A stretch of DNA of 64,000 bases from Candidatus Epulonipiscium viviparus (GTDB lineage Bacteria > Bacillota > Clostridia > Lachnospirales > Cellulosilyticaceae). The notes under the pieces were generated by a model. The model was not told the origin of the DNA. It did no database searches and worked only from the letters and a program-made list of their open reading frames with translations. This document shows, in pieces, positions 44,250 through 52,971 of the stretch; position 1 is the first letter of the stretch, and every line of letters begins with the position of its first letter. Where the stretch lies: contig NZ_CP117982.1 of the NCBI RefSeq assembly GCF_030708075.1, positions 2,261,513-2,325,512 of the forward strand, read 5' to 3'. Made by a program: the position numbers and the translations under genes.

Positions 44250-45203
44250 GTGATAGATCTGATAGACAAAGAGCAACGAGTTATTAATTATTTGAGACTT
44301 TCTGTGACGAATCGATGCAATTTAAAATGTGTTTATTGCGTTGGGGCAGATAAATTTGAAGCCAAGTATTTGACTATAGATGAGATTGAACGTGTAGCCA
44401 ACATCTTTGTCACACTGGGCATTACTAAGGTAAAATTGACTGGTGGTGAGCCGTTGATTAGATCAGATTTGGCAAATATTGTCAAACGATTGCGTTCTGC
44501 AGGGATGGTTGAAGTGACCCTAACAACCAACGGGCTATTGTTAGAGCAAAAGTTAACGACGCTGATTGCGGCCGGGGTGACTGCAATAAATGTGAGCTTG
44601 GATGCGATTGACGGGGCAACGTTTGAGGCATTGACAGGAGTTGCGGCAGTAAATAAGGTAATGCAAGCTGTGGAGGCTTCGGCAAAAGTTGTACCAACGA
44701 AAATTAATTCTCTCCTTATAAAAGGTACCAATGATTCTGAAATTGTACCCCTTATCGAATTTGCAGCCAAGGCGGGAGTTGCGATTCGGTTTATCGAGCT
44801 GATGCCCATAGGTTGCGGAACGATCTTTGAAGGTGTTGGAGCGGATCAGGTGAAGGATGTAATCGCATCGAAATACGGAGAGTTGGTAGCATACGAAAAG
44901 CAGATTGGCAATGGGCCGGCTAAATACTTTTGGATAGAGAGCTTGGGAATTGCTCTCGGATTTATCAATGCGTTGAGTGATTGCTTTTGCGACAAATGTA
45001 ATAGGATCAGATTAACTGCAGATGGATTTCTAAAACCTTGCCTACATTTTGGTCAAGGACTTGATGTGTACAAATTATTTGCATTATCTGATATAGAGAT
45101 ACTTGAAGAAATTCGTAACACTATATATAATAAACCTATAAAACATCATTTATTGGAAGGTATTTCTAATGAATCTAAAATGATGGTGCAAATAGGAGGT
45201 TAA
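44250..45203 (+). CDS. moaA: GTP 3',8-cyclase (radical SAM)
   Basis: A 317-residue MoaA. The N-terminal radical-SAM cluster motif is TNRCNLKCVYCVG near residue 19, GGEPLIR follows, and the C-terminal second cluster is CFCDKCNRIRLTADGFLKPC. The GTG at 44250 is taken as start. A better placed ribosome binding site (GAGGTGAT) sits six bases before an in-frame CTG at 44259, so a rare CTG start is possible. It is part of the Mo operon, six bases after mobB. Confidence 0.93.
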   Translation: MIDLIDKEQRVINYLRLSVTNRCNLKCVYCVGADKFEAKYLTIDEIERVANIFVTLGITKVKLTGGEPLIRSDLANIVKRLRSAGMVEVTLTTNGLLLEQKLTTLIAAGVTAINVSLDAIDGATFEALTGVAAVNKVMQAVEASAKVVPTKINSLLIKGTNDSEIVPLIEFAAKAGVAIRFIELMPIGCGTIFEGVGADQVKDVIASKYGELVAYEKQIGNGPAKYFWIESLGIALGFINALSDCFCDKCNRIRLTADGFLKPCLHFGQGLDVYKLFALSDIEILEEIRNTIYNKPIKHHLLEGISNESKMMVQIGG

Positions 45204-45204
45204 A

Positions 45205-46125
45205 ATGGGCAAAATTGTTAATTTATGTATAAGCGAAAATCGTGGAACAAAAAAAACTTCGGTTGCAGAAGTAGAATTTGTAGAAGACTACGGAATCAAA
45301 AATGATGCACATGCAGGTGATTGGCATAGACAAGTTAGCCTACTTGATGTTGCTAAAATAGAAGAGTTTAAACGAAAGGGCATTAATATATCTGCAGGAG
45401 ACTTTGGCGAGAACGTTATAACTGAGGGAATTGACTTTAAGCAATATCGCGTGGGGACATTATTTAAAATTAACAATGCGATATTAGAAATCACTCAGTA
45501 TGGCAAGGAATGTCATACCCGTTGTGAAATTTTTGATCAAACGGGAGAATGCATTATGCCAACCGAGGGAGTGTTTGCTAAAGTTATTGAAAGCGGGACA
45601 GTTGCAGTGGGCGATGAGATAGTAGAATATAAGCCGCTCACAGTTGCGATTTTAACAGCCAGCGATGCTTGCTCGAGAAATGAGCGTGCAGATATGAGTG
45701 GTGAGGCCGTTAGAGAAATTGTAGAATATGAAGGATTTAAGGTTGTCGACAAAGTTGTTGTTGCAGATGAAATAGCGTTAATTAGTGCCCAGTTAAAAAA
45801 ATGGTGTGACGAAACAAAGGTGGATCTAATTATAACAACCGGGGGGACTGGTTTTTCGGTTAGGGATGTAACGCCAGAAGCAACGCTTGCAGTGATTGAG
45901 CGCCAAGCTCCTGGAATTACAGAGGCGATGAGAGCAGAGAGTTTGCAAGTTACTCCAAAGGCGATGTTAAGCCGAGCGGTTGCGGGCATTAGAGGATTGA
46001 CAATTATTGTTAATGTACCCGGCAGTGTAAAGGCTGTCAGAGAAAATTTGATGGCCATCATCGCCACGCTTCCTCATGGGATAGCAATCCTCAAAGGGTC
46101 TGTAAAAAATTGTGGTGAAGCATAA
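45205..46125 (+). CDS. MOSC domain - MogA/MoaB fusion protein
   Basis: A 306-residue two-domain protein. Residues about 1-145 are a MOSC domain (NDAHAGDWHRQVSLLD, AGDFGENVITEGID, ITQYGKECHTRCEIF with a conserved Cys). Residues about 148-306 are a MogA/MoaB molybdopterin adenylyltransferase (AILTASDACSRNERADMSG, LIITTGGTGFSVRDVTPEAT, LTIIVNVPGSVKAVRENL). It adenylylates molybdopterin before MoeA; the MOSC part may handle a sulfurated or carrier form. It starts one base after moaA. It is convergent with mobA, 14 bases away. Confidence 0.92.
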   Translation: MGKIVNLCISENRGTKKTSVAEVEFVEDYGIKNDAHAGDWHRQVSLLDVAKIEEFKRKGINISAGDFGENVITEGIDFKQYRVGTLFKINNAILEITQYGKECHTRCEIFDQTGECIMPTEGVFAKVIESGTVAVGDEIVEYKPLTVAILTASDACSRNERADMSGEAVREIVEYEGFKVVDKVVVADEIALISAQLKKWCDETKVDLIITTGGTGFSVRDVTPEATLAVIERQAPGITEAMRAESLQVTPKAMLSRAVAGIRGLTIIVNVPGSVKAVRENLMAIIATLPHGIAILKGSVKNCGEA

Positions 46126-46139
46126 TAGGTAGCGGAGGT

Positions 46140-46706
46140 TTAGCGTGATGCTATAAATTTTTGCAGGTCTGCTGGAGTGTTGATATTGGTGAGGGAAGCA
46201 ACTTGCGCATCGGGTAAATCAACTATTGTTGCATCAGAAAATAGACTATATAGGCGATAATTTTTGGCGGCAATCTGTTTTTCTATTGCAGGAAGTAAGC
46301 GCTTAGAATAAATAGCGCCCAGGGGATATAGTCGTCTAGAATTATCTTGAAAAACAACGGCTGGGGCTGCTGGCGTAATTGCGTCGTACAGCAGCTGCGC
46401 TACTTGGGCACTAACAAGAGGCATATCGCAAGCGGTGACAAAAACATACTCCGTTTCTAATTGTTTGAGCCCGCTATATATGCCACCAATTGGACCGATA
46501 TTTTTGTATTCATCCTCTATCAAATTGTAGGCTAAATTTGTAGCCAATGAGTTAACAGAAACATAGACCGGTGCAATTACTGCCAATTTTGAGGCGATAG
46601 AATCTACAAATGTGGTTTGATCTACCGTTAGAAACCCCTTATTAAAGCCGTTCATTCGCGTGTTGCGACCTCCCATTAAAATTAAGTTTGATAAATTGTT
46701 GTACAT
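46140..46706 (-). CDS. mobA: Molybdenum cofactor guanylyltransferase
   Basis: A 188-residue nucleotidyltransferase on the reverse strand. The N-terminal motif LILMGGRNTRMNGFNKGFL is the MobA GG-x-S-x-RMG-x-K signature with changes. VFVTACDMPLVSAQVAQLL supplies the Mg-binding Asp. AAAGGAG precedes the ATG. It is divergent from the nitrate-reductase-like gene, whose cofactor it would complete as the guanine dinucleotide form. Confidence 0.88.
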   Translation of the reverse strand: MYNNLSNLILMGGRNTRMNGFNKGFLTVDQTTFVDSIASKLAVIAPVYVSVNSLATNLAYNLIEDEYKNIGPIGGIYSGLKQLETEYVFVTACDMPLVSAQVAQLLYDAITPAAPAVVFQDNSRRLYPLGAIYSKRLLPAIEKQIAAKNYRLYSLFSDATIVDLPDAQVASLTNINTPADLQKFIASR

Positions 46707-46881
46707 AAATATTTCTCCTTTGTAGATTTTATTATTATTTTAACCGTGATAAATTAAAATAATTTATGCTGTAAAAAAACTTTTTGAGTTTTATAATTGT
46801 GTGATATATAGCATATAATAGAATTAGGACATGTCATTGTGTTCGCAAGATGCATAAATAAAGATATAAGGAGGATTGTTA

Positions 46882-48954
46882 ATGACAGTAACTCAATCAA
46901 CTTGCAATATTTGTTCGTTGGCTTGCAATTTAGATTTTCATGTAGAGGGTGACAAGATTGTTCAGGTTTTGCCTACCAAAGATTATCCGGTAAATAAGGG
47001 GTTTTCGTGTATAAAAGGCTTGATGATAGCAAAGCAACATAACGTCTTTAAGCCGTCTCCACTACCAAAGATTCGAAATGAAAATGGCCAAATGGAAGAA
47101 AAAGGATGGAAGGAAACTTATAAATACTTGACAGACAAGTTATGGAGAATTAAGGAAGAATATGGAGGAGACAGCATTGCAGTTATTAGCACGGGGCAAC
47201 TGCCGCTAGAGGAGATGGCAATTTGTTCGCACGTGTTTCGAAATTTTCTGCGAGGAAATGTTGATGGAAATACCAGATTGTGTATGGCAACATCGGTTGT
47301 AGCTTATAAACAAAGCTTTGGATTTGATGCGCCTCCATATACGCTAAATGACATCGAGTTATCGGATGTAATCTTCTTGATAGGTGCTAATCCGGTTGTT
47401 GCTCATCCAATTTTGTGGGATAGATTGCGTACCAATACACATAAGCAGCTGGTGGTGATTGATCCAAGACGCTCGGAAACTGCAGAGAAGGCGGATTTTC
47501 ATTATGCGGTAAATGCGAAAACTGATATATATTTGTTTTATGGATTAGCCAATTTGTTAATCGAAAGAGATGCCATCGACAAAAAATATATCGAAGAGCA
47601 TACAGAAAATTTTGAAGGATTTAAGGATATAGTTAAAGATTTTAGTATAGAGATGGTGGCCGAGAAAACTGGGTTGGCTGTTGCGGATATCGAGAATATG
47701 GTATCGCTAATTCAGAATGGCAAGAATGTATCCTTCTGGTGGACGATGGGTGTTAACCAAAGTTACGAGGGGGTTCGCACCGCACAAGCAATTATAAATC
47801 TGGCACTTATGACAGGAAATATAGGACGACCTGGAACTGGTGCAAACTCGATTACTGGGCAATGTAATGCGATGGGGTCTCGCGCGTTTAGTAATACTGC
47901 AGGATTGTATGGAGGAGGAGAGTATGACGACGCAGCTCGTCGAAGAGCCGTTTGTGAGGCCTTGAATATCACGGATAAACAGCTAATTGATAAGCCTACT
48001 TTGCCATACAATGTAATCATGGAAAAAGTTACATCTGGAGAAATTAAGGCGCTATGGATTGTCTCCACTAACCCGCGTCATTCCTGGACTAATAACGAAA
48101 CGTTTGCTGCAGCAATAAAAAAGCTCAAATTATTTGTGGTTCAAGATTTATATGATGATACAGATACAGCCAAAGAGGCAGGAGTATTTCTTCCGGTTGT
48201 GCCGGGAACCAAAAAAACAGGAGTATATATTAATACGGAAAGACGTCTATCGGTAATGCTTCCGGTTCTTAACAAAGCGGAGAATGAAAAAACCGATTAT
48301 GAAGTTTTCTACGAGCTAGGTAGAGAGTTGGGCATGGGTAGAATGCTAGACTTTTGGAAAACTCCAAAGGACGCCTTCGAAATCATGAAACAATGTTCTG
48401 CAGGCATGCCATGCGATATAACGGGTGTTACTTATGCGGCGTTGGCGGGCTCTGCTGGTATTCAATGGCCCTATCCAGAAGGGGCAGTACTAGATTCTGA
48501 TGAACGCAGACTGTTTGAAAATGGACAATATTATACTGCAAATAAAAAAGCGCGATTTATATTTGACAAGCCTGTAGATAATCCACTTCCTACCACGGCA
48601 AAGTTTCCGTATACGTTAAATACGGGTAGAGATACAGTAGGACAATGGCATACACAGGTTCGTTCGCGCGAGATTGCGTTGGCACAAGATTCGTATAGCA
48701 AAGAGGCGTATATATATATACATCCAGATCTTGCAGCGAAATACGGAATTGCTAATAATGAGAAATTTTTGGTATCATCGATAAATGGCCAATCAGCTAA
48801 ATTTTTAGCAAAGATCAGCGACGCAGTAAAAATTAATCAGCTATACGCACCAATTCATTATATAGAAACCAACAAGCTAACGCCGTCGTTATATGATCCG
48901 TTCTCAAAGGAACCTTCATATAAGACCACGCCTATTGCTATTACAAAGATATAG
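46882..48954 (+). CDS. Molybdopterin oxidoreductase, nitrate-reductase-like (NasA/NapA/C. perfringens NarA type)
   Basis: A 690-residue enzyme. The ATG at 46882 follows AAGGAGG. An N-terminal [4Fe-4S] site is formed by CNICSLACNLDF and a later Cys in NKGFSCIKG. The Mo-ligand region TRLCMATSVVAYKQSFG and NPVVAHPILWDRL match NapA/NasA nitrate reductases, with Cys (not selenocysteine) as ligand. The C-terminal molybdopterin-dinucleotide-binding domain includes YTLNTGRDTVGQWHTQVRS. There is no Tat signal, so it is cytoplasmic. With the Fe-S and FAD proteins that follow, this matches the fermentative nitrate reductase cluster known from C. perfringens. Another substrate cannot be excluded from sequence. 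Confidence 0.88.
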   Translation: MTVTQSTCNICSLACNLDFHVEGDKIVQVLPTKDYPVNKGFSCIKGLMIAKQHNVFKPSPLPKIRNENGQMEEKGWKETYKYLTDKLWRIKEEYGGDSIAVISTGQLPLEEMAICSHVFRNFLRGNVDGNTRLCMATSVVAYKQSFGFDAPPYTLNDIELSDVIFLIGANPVVAHPILWDRLRTNTHKQLVVIDPRRSETAEKADFHYAVNAKTDIYLFYGLANLLIERDAIDKKYIEEHTENFEGFKDIVKDFSIEMVAEKTGLAVADIENMVSLIQNGKNVSFWWTMGVNQSYEGVRTAQAIINLALMTGNIGRPGTGANSITGQCNAMGSRAFSNTAGLYGGGEYDDAARRRAVCEALNITDKQLIDKPTLPYNVIMEKVTSGEIKALWIVSTNPRHSWTNNETFAAAIKKLKLFVVQDLYDDTDTAKEAGVFLPVVPGTKKTGVYINTERRLSVMLPVLNKAENEKTDYEVFYELGRELGMGRMLDFWKTPKDAFEIMKQCSAGMPCDITGVTYAALAGSAGIQWPYPEGAVLDSDERRLFENGQYYTANKKARFIFDKPVDNPLPTTAKFPYTLNTGRDTVGQWHTQVRSREIALAQDSYSKEAYIYIHPDLAAKYGIANNEKFLVSSINGQSAKFLAKISDAVKINQLYAPIHYIETNKLTPSLYDPFSKEPSYKTTPIAITKI

Positions 48955-48981
48955 AAATGAATAGAAAGGAGTTAAACGAAA

Positions 48982-49392
48982 ATGCGAAGAATTAAAATAG
49001 ACCGTTCAAAATGTATCGGATGTTTAACCTGCGTTACTGCTTGTATTATAAGCCACGACAGCCTCGATGCGCGCAATCGTGTTGTAATTGATACCAATCA
49101 AACATACTCTCCGATTTTTTGTAGACACTGTACAGAACCCGAATGCGTATATACCTGCATGACCGGTGCTATGCATAAAGATAATGTAACCAAATTTGTG
49201 GAATACGAAAAAGATCATTGCGCTAGTTGCTACATGTGTATTATGGCGTGTCCATACGGAGTTTTAAAAAGTGATGACATCACGCATCAAGAAATAATGA
49301 AATGTGATATGTGTACACATCGTGTAAATGGACCAATGTGTGTAGAAAAGTGTCCTATGCAAGCAATTACGCTACAGGAGGTGTTTGGATGA
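48982..49392 (+). CDS. Ferredoxin-type electron-transfer subunit with four Cys clusters
   Basis: A 136-residue polyferredoxin. Cys groups are CIGCLTCVTAC, FCRHCTEPECVYTCMTG, CASCYMCIMACPYG and CDMCTHRV...CVEKCP, enough for up to four [4Fe-4S] clusters in the HycB/CooF-like fold. It probably carries electrons between the flavoprotein encoded next (four-base overlap) and the molybdenum subunit. AGAAAGGAG precedes the ATG. Confidence 0.9.
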   Translation: MRRIKIDRSKCIGCLTCVTACIISHDSLDARNRVVIDTNQTYSPIFCRHCTEPECVYTCMTGAMHKDNVTKFVEYEKDHCASCYMCIMACPYGVLKSDDITHQEIMKCDMCTHRVNGPMCVEKCPMQAITLQEVFG

Positions 49393-50624
49393 GATATGTA
49401 GTTATTGGCGCGTCGGCAGCAGGAATTAATGGTGCAAAACGCTTGAGGGAATTAGATCCAAAGGCAGAGATTGTTCTTATATCCAAAGATGACGCTATTT
49501 ATTCACGATGTATTTTGCACCATTATATTGCAAAACACAGAAGTCTGGAACAACTAAGATTTGTGGCACCTCGATTTATAGAAGAGCATCAAATTACATG
49601 GCTTAAGGGAGAAGAAGTGATAAAGCTAGATGCTCAAGCTAAGGTGATCGCAACAAAATCTAATAAGACCCTTTCGTTTGACAAGCTACTCATTGCAGCT
49701 GGAGGGCATGTACGATTTCCCGATATTCCTCATTTAAAAGAGGCAACCAATGCGATAGGGCTTCATAGTTTATCAGATTGCGCCGCAATTATAGATGCAG
49801 CAAAGCGCGCAAAAAGTATCGTCATAATGGGTGCCGGGCTTGTGGGAATAGATGCAGTAACCGCATTTTTGCCGCAAATCAATAAGAAGAATATTACGTT
49901 GGTGGAATTAAAACCTCACTTGCTTGCCATGCAACTAGATGCCAGAGCAGCTTCAGTATATGAGAAGGCATTTGCAGATGCGGGTGTTAAGCAAATTTAT
50001 GATGTAAAAATAGACAGTCTAACGGTAAATGCTAGAAATAAGATCAAAAAAATTCAGCTGAGCAACGGCGAGATTTTGCTATGCGATTTATTGGTGGTTG
50101 CATCTGGCACTGCGGCAAACGTTGACTTCTTAACTGGGAGCGGCTTAAAAGTAGATAAATTTGGATTGGTCATTGATAAATATGGACAAACTTCGCATCC
50201 AGACATATTTGGGGCAGGAGATATAACAGGGCTCCACCCCATCTGGCCAGTTGCAGTTAAGGAAGGGATCATTGCAGCGAGTAATATGTTTGGCGTGTGC
50301 AAAGAGTTAGACCACTTCTTCATCAGCAAATCAACGATGAATTTTATGGATATTCCAACGATGTCACTGGGTACTCCAAATATAGAAAATTGTGAAGTAT
50401 TGATCGATGAAGATGGCAAGGGAAATTACAAAAAGATTGTACACAAAGATGGCAAAATTGTAGGTGCAATTCTCCAAGGCAATTTAGATTATTCAGGAGT
50501 GTTGACCCAGCTGATTGCAAATAAAATCGATGTAAGTAAAGTAAAGAAGCCAATTTTTAAAATCAATTATGCCGACTTTTTTAAGCAAACTAAAGATCTC
50601 GAATTTATATATAAGCTAGATTAA
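49389..50624 (+). CDS. FAD-dependent NAD(P)H oxidoreductase of the nitrate-reductase cluster
   Basis: A 411-residue pyridine-nucleotide-disulfide-type flavoprotein. The ATG at 49389 follows ACAGGAGGTG and overlaps the ferredoxin stop. The FAD motif is VVIGASAAGINGAKRLREL, the NAD motif is IVIMGAGLVGIDAVTAF, and the second FAD motif is SHPDIFGAGDITG. Cys and basic residues in YSRCILHHYI resemble NirB/NADH-oxidase-like members. It probably passes electrons from NAD(P)H to the polyferredoxin. The C-terminal ~100 residues form a dimerisation-type domain. Confidence 0.88.
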   Translation: MRYVVIGASAAGINGAKRLRELDPKAEIVLISKDDAIYSRCILHHYIAKHRSLEQLRFVAPRFIEEHQITWLKGEEVIKLDAQAKVIATKSNKTLSFDKLLIAAGGHVRFPDIPHLKEATNAIGLHSLSDCAAIIDAAKRAKSIVIMGAGLVGIDAVTAFLPQINKKNITLVELKPHLLAMQLDARAASVYEKAFADAGVKQIYDVKIDSLTVNARNKIKKIQLSNGEILLCDLLVVASGTAANVDFLTGSGLKVDKFGLVIDKYGQTSHPDIFGAGDITGLHPIWPVAVKEGIIAASNMFGVCKELDHFFISKSTMNFMDIPTMSLGTPNIENCEVLIDEDGKGNYKKIVHKDGKIVGAILQGNLDYSGVLTQLIANKIDVSKVKKPIFKINYADFFKQTKDLEFIYKLD

Positions 50625-50643
50625 AACGCAGTATTCAAATGAC

Positions 50644-50670
50644 TTGCTACAGCGGAGGGTGCTGTAGCAA
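50644..50670 (+). promoter_or_regulatory. Perfect 10-bp hairpin between the flavoprotein and channel genes
   Basis: TTGCTACAGC and GCTGTAGCAA enclose loop GGAGGGT. It is followed by AAAACAGG rather than T residues, so it is not a standard terminator. It could be an mRNA-processing or attenuation element controlling the downstream channel gene. Confidence 0.6.
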
Positions 50671-50693
50671 AAACAGGATAATAGGAGAATTTT

Positions 50694-51641
50694 ATGAAAC
50701 AATTAAAAAACATTGCAGTACCATTGCTACCTACTATGGTTGGTGTTGCAACTCTGTCAAACGTATGGAATATTATGGGATATACTTGGATTAGACACAT
50801 CTGCATGGTTGCAGGAATATTTGTAATAGTTGGGTATGTAGGCAAAATTATCTTTCATTTTTCGACCGTCAAAAATGAGTATAATCAAGTGGTGCCGTCC
50901 AGTCTATATGCAGGCTTCACGATGCTTATGATGATCATTGGTAGCTATCTGTTTCCGTATTCAAACATTCTCGGCAAAAGTTTATGGGCAATTGGGCTAG
51001 GATTACATACAGTCCACCTAGTATTATTTGTTTACAAAAATGTTATCAAAAAGTTCGATATAAATACTTTTGTACCTAGTTGGTTTGTAACCCTTGCTGG
51101 AATCATGGTATCAACAGTTATTGGAGGGCCGATGAACGAGCCACTTGTAGGCAAAATCGTGGTATGCTATGGATTTATCCCAGCATTTATAATTTTGCCA
51201 ATAATGATAGTGCGTCTTATAAAGTATCCAATAACCGATGGCCCGTTGTTTATGACAAAAGCAATACTAGCAGCACCATCAAGCCTATTTATTGTCAGTG
51301 CAATTAACGTCTTTGCCAATCCATGGCCAATATTAATATACACTATGTACATTGTGCTACTGGGAACTTTAGTATATATTTTGATCAATATTCCAAAATT
51401 TTTCTCGTTTGAGTTTCATCCTGGTTTTGCAGGGGTAACATTCCCGTTGGCAATAGCCTGTGTTGCGTCAAATAAGATGATTGGATTTTTAGCAGGGCAA
51501 GGCTTTGGTGACCTGAGTGCTGTAGTAAACGAAATCTTTGGCATACAAGTATATATCACAACAGCGATAGTGGCATTTGTACTATTTAAATTTACCATGA
51601 TGATACCTATTCCTCATTTTAGAAGACTACATGGAAAATAA
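50694..51641 (+). CDS. TDT/SLAC1-family membrane channel or transporter
   Basis: A 315-residue protein with about ten hydrophobic segments. It matches the TehA/SLAC1/Mae1 family: LLPTMVGVATLSNVW near the N-terminus, SWFVTLAGIMVSTVIGGP in the middle and FHPGFAGVTFPLAIA later. Plant SLAC1 relatives conduct nitrate and chloride; bacterial TehA is named for tellurite. Its position directly after nitrate-reductase genes, with no NarK or nitrite exporter seen, suggests a nitrate/nitrite route; this is inference. TAGGAG precedes the ATG. Confidence 0.8.
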   Translation: MKQLKNIAVPLLPTMVGVATLSNVWNIMGYTWIRHICMVAGIFVIVGYVGKIIFHFSTVKNEYNQVVPSSLYAGFTMLMMIIGSYLFPYSNILGKSLWAIGLGLHTVHLVLFVYKNVIKKFDINTFVPSWFVTLAGIMVSTVIGGPMNEPLVGKIVVCYGFIPAFIILPIMIVRLIKYPITDGPLFMTKAILAAPSSLFIVSAINVFANPWPILIYTMYIVLLGTLVYILINIPKFFSFEFHPGFAGVTFPLAIACVASNKMIGFLAGQGFGDLSAVVNEIFGIQVYITTAIVAFVLFKFTMMIPIPHFRRLHGK

Positions 51642-51646
51642 AAAGT

Positions 51647-51702
51647 TGCTCGTGAAATTAATAGAGTTATAGAGAGTTACTACCTATTAATTTTCGAGGG
51701 CA
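51647..51702. terminator. Long hairpin between convergent channel and LacI genes
   Basis: TGCTCGTGAAATTAATAG and CTATTAATTTTCGAGGGCA pair over about 15 bases. It lies six bases after the channel stop and six before the LacI stop, so it may end both transcripts; T runs are short. Confidence 0.6.
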
Positions 51703-51707
51703 TTATT

Positions 51708-52718
51708 CTATTGTATAGGTGGAATATTTTTTTCGTTGGCAATTCTTTCTTTGATTATTACTAAGTTGGCCGACTCAGTAGCACTACGAATGCGCGAGAG
51801 AAGAAGGTTAACAAGTTCTTGGGTTGTCTCAGAATAAGAGGCATAAGTGTAGCACATAGGAGGATGCATAAGACCACTAATATCAGAGCAATCATGCCCT
51901 ATAATGCATATTTTATCTAAAAGATTGAGTTTGGATAATTCTGTCCATATGGTTATGGTTTGCCTATAAGAAAGGGCCACAAATGCAGTAATATCAGGAT
52001 GTGTTGCTAGCAAAACCTTAATTTTCTGCGGATTTGTCATTGGCGCATTGGCTGCAAATACCAGCGACTGGTCAAATGGCAAATTTGCTTGTTCATATGC
52101 TTCTTTATAGCCGATAATGTCTGGGCTGATATCAATATTTTTAAAGCCAGCCAACATAGCTATTTTTCTGTGACCTTTCTTAAGCAACGCGGCTGTAGCT
52201 GTTCGCGAAATTGATAGCAAGTCAGGCATTACATGATCAAACTTCAAATTGGGGATGATGTGATCAAACTTATAGTCTAATAGCGTGTGTGAATATATTA
52301 CAGTTGGCAAGGCGCTTTCCTTGATAATTGTATACACGTCCAAGTGATTGGTAAATGCTATTAGCCCGTCTACCCTATTGATCAAATGCGTTATGTGCTG
52401 CGTAAACGTAGCTTCATCAGTGCTATGTTCTAAAACAATCATGTGATATCCTTGTGTCTGCAATTCTCGTTCTAATAGGGACAGTAAATTCATTATAAAA
52501 TGATTGGTGAATGCAGAAATTAAAACTCCAATATACATAAACTTTTTTGTCTTAAGAGCCTGCGCCGTGCTGTTAAATTTGTAATTTAGTTCTTTGATAG
52601 CCACATCGATTGCTTGCCTCTTCTCTTCTGATACATTGGCCTTTCCCGATAAATAATTAGATACAGTGCCTAGACCAACTCCTGCTTCCCTAGCCACATC
52701 TTTCATTGTAATGGCCAT
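51708..52718 (-). CDS. LacI-family transcriptional regulator
   Basis: A 336-residue regulator. The start at 52718 follows AGAAAGGAATGG; upstream in-frame starts lack a site. The N-terminal helix-turn-helix is TMKDVAREAGVGLGTVSNYL with hinge helix NYKFNSTAQALK. A type 1 periplasmic-binding sensor domain follows (GVLISAFTNHFIMNLL, VDGLIAFTNH, ICIIGHDCSDISGLMHPPMC). It is divergent from the GH125 gene, with a palindromic operator between them, so it likely senses mannose or a mannoside and represses that gene. Confidence 0.9.
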   Translation of the reverse strand: MAITMKDVAREAGVGLGTVSNYLSGKANVSEEKRQAIDVAIKELNYKFNSTAQALKTKKFMYIGVLISAFTNHFIMNLLSLLERELQTQGYHMIVLEHSTDEATFTQHITHLINRVDGLIAFTNHLDVYTIIKESALPTVIYSHTLLDYKFDHIIPNLKFDHVMPDLLSISRTATAALLKKGHRKIAMLAGFKNIDISPDIIGYKEAYEQANLPFDQSLVFAANAPMTNPQKIKVLLATHPDITAFVALSYRQTITIWTELSKLNLLDKICIIGHDCSDISGLMHPPMCYTYASYSETTQELVNLLLSRIRSATESANLVIIKERIANEKNIPPIQ

Positions 52719-52850
52719 AATACCATTCCTTTCTGCAAATAGTTCAATTTTATATAAACACATGATTGACAAATTTGATGAATATAATACATCTAAATTA
52801 ATTTTTTTGCTAAAAACTAGGGAAATCAAGGGTTATGAACTAATGTTTTT

Positions 52851-52868
52851 GAAACGTTTCGTATAATT
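52851..52868 (+). promoter_or_regulatory. LacI-type operator overlapping the GH125 promoter
   Basis: GAAACGTTTC (52851-52860) is a perfect palindrome of the LacI/CcpA type. It directly abuts TATAAT at 52863-52868, the probable -10 of the GH125 gene. Repressor binding would occlude the promoter. Confidence 0.75.
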
Positions 52869-52971
52869 TTAGTAATATATCGGTCTGTAATGTGTAAAAT
52901 TGCATAAATTACCTATACATAAGCAATTCCTCATGCTATACTTGCCCAAAAACATGAAAGGTGGAATTTCT

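Noticed and set aside
46882-48954. Selenocysteine formate dehydrogenase
   Set aside because: The Mo-ligand position reads Cys in TRLCMATSVVAY with no in-frame TGA, and the context is nitrate-reductase-like.
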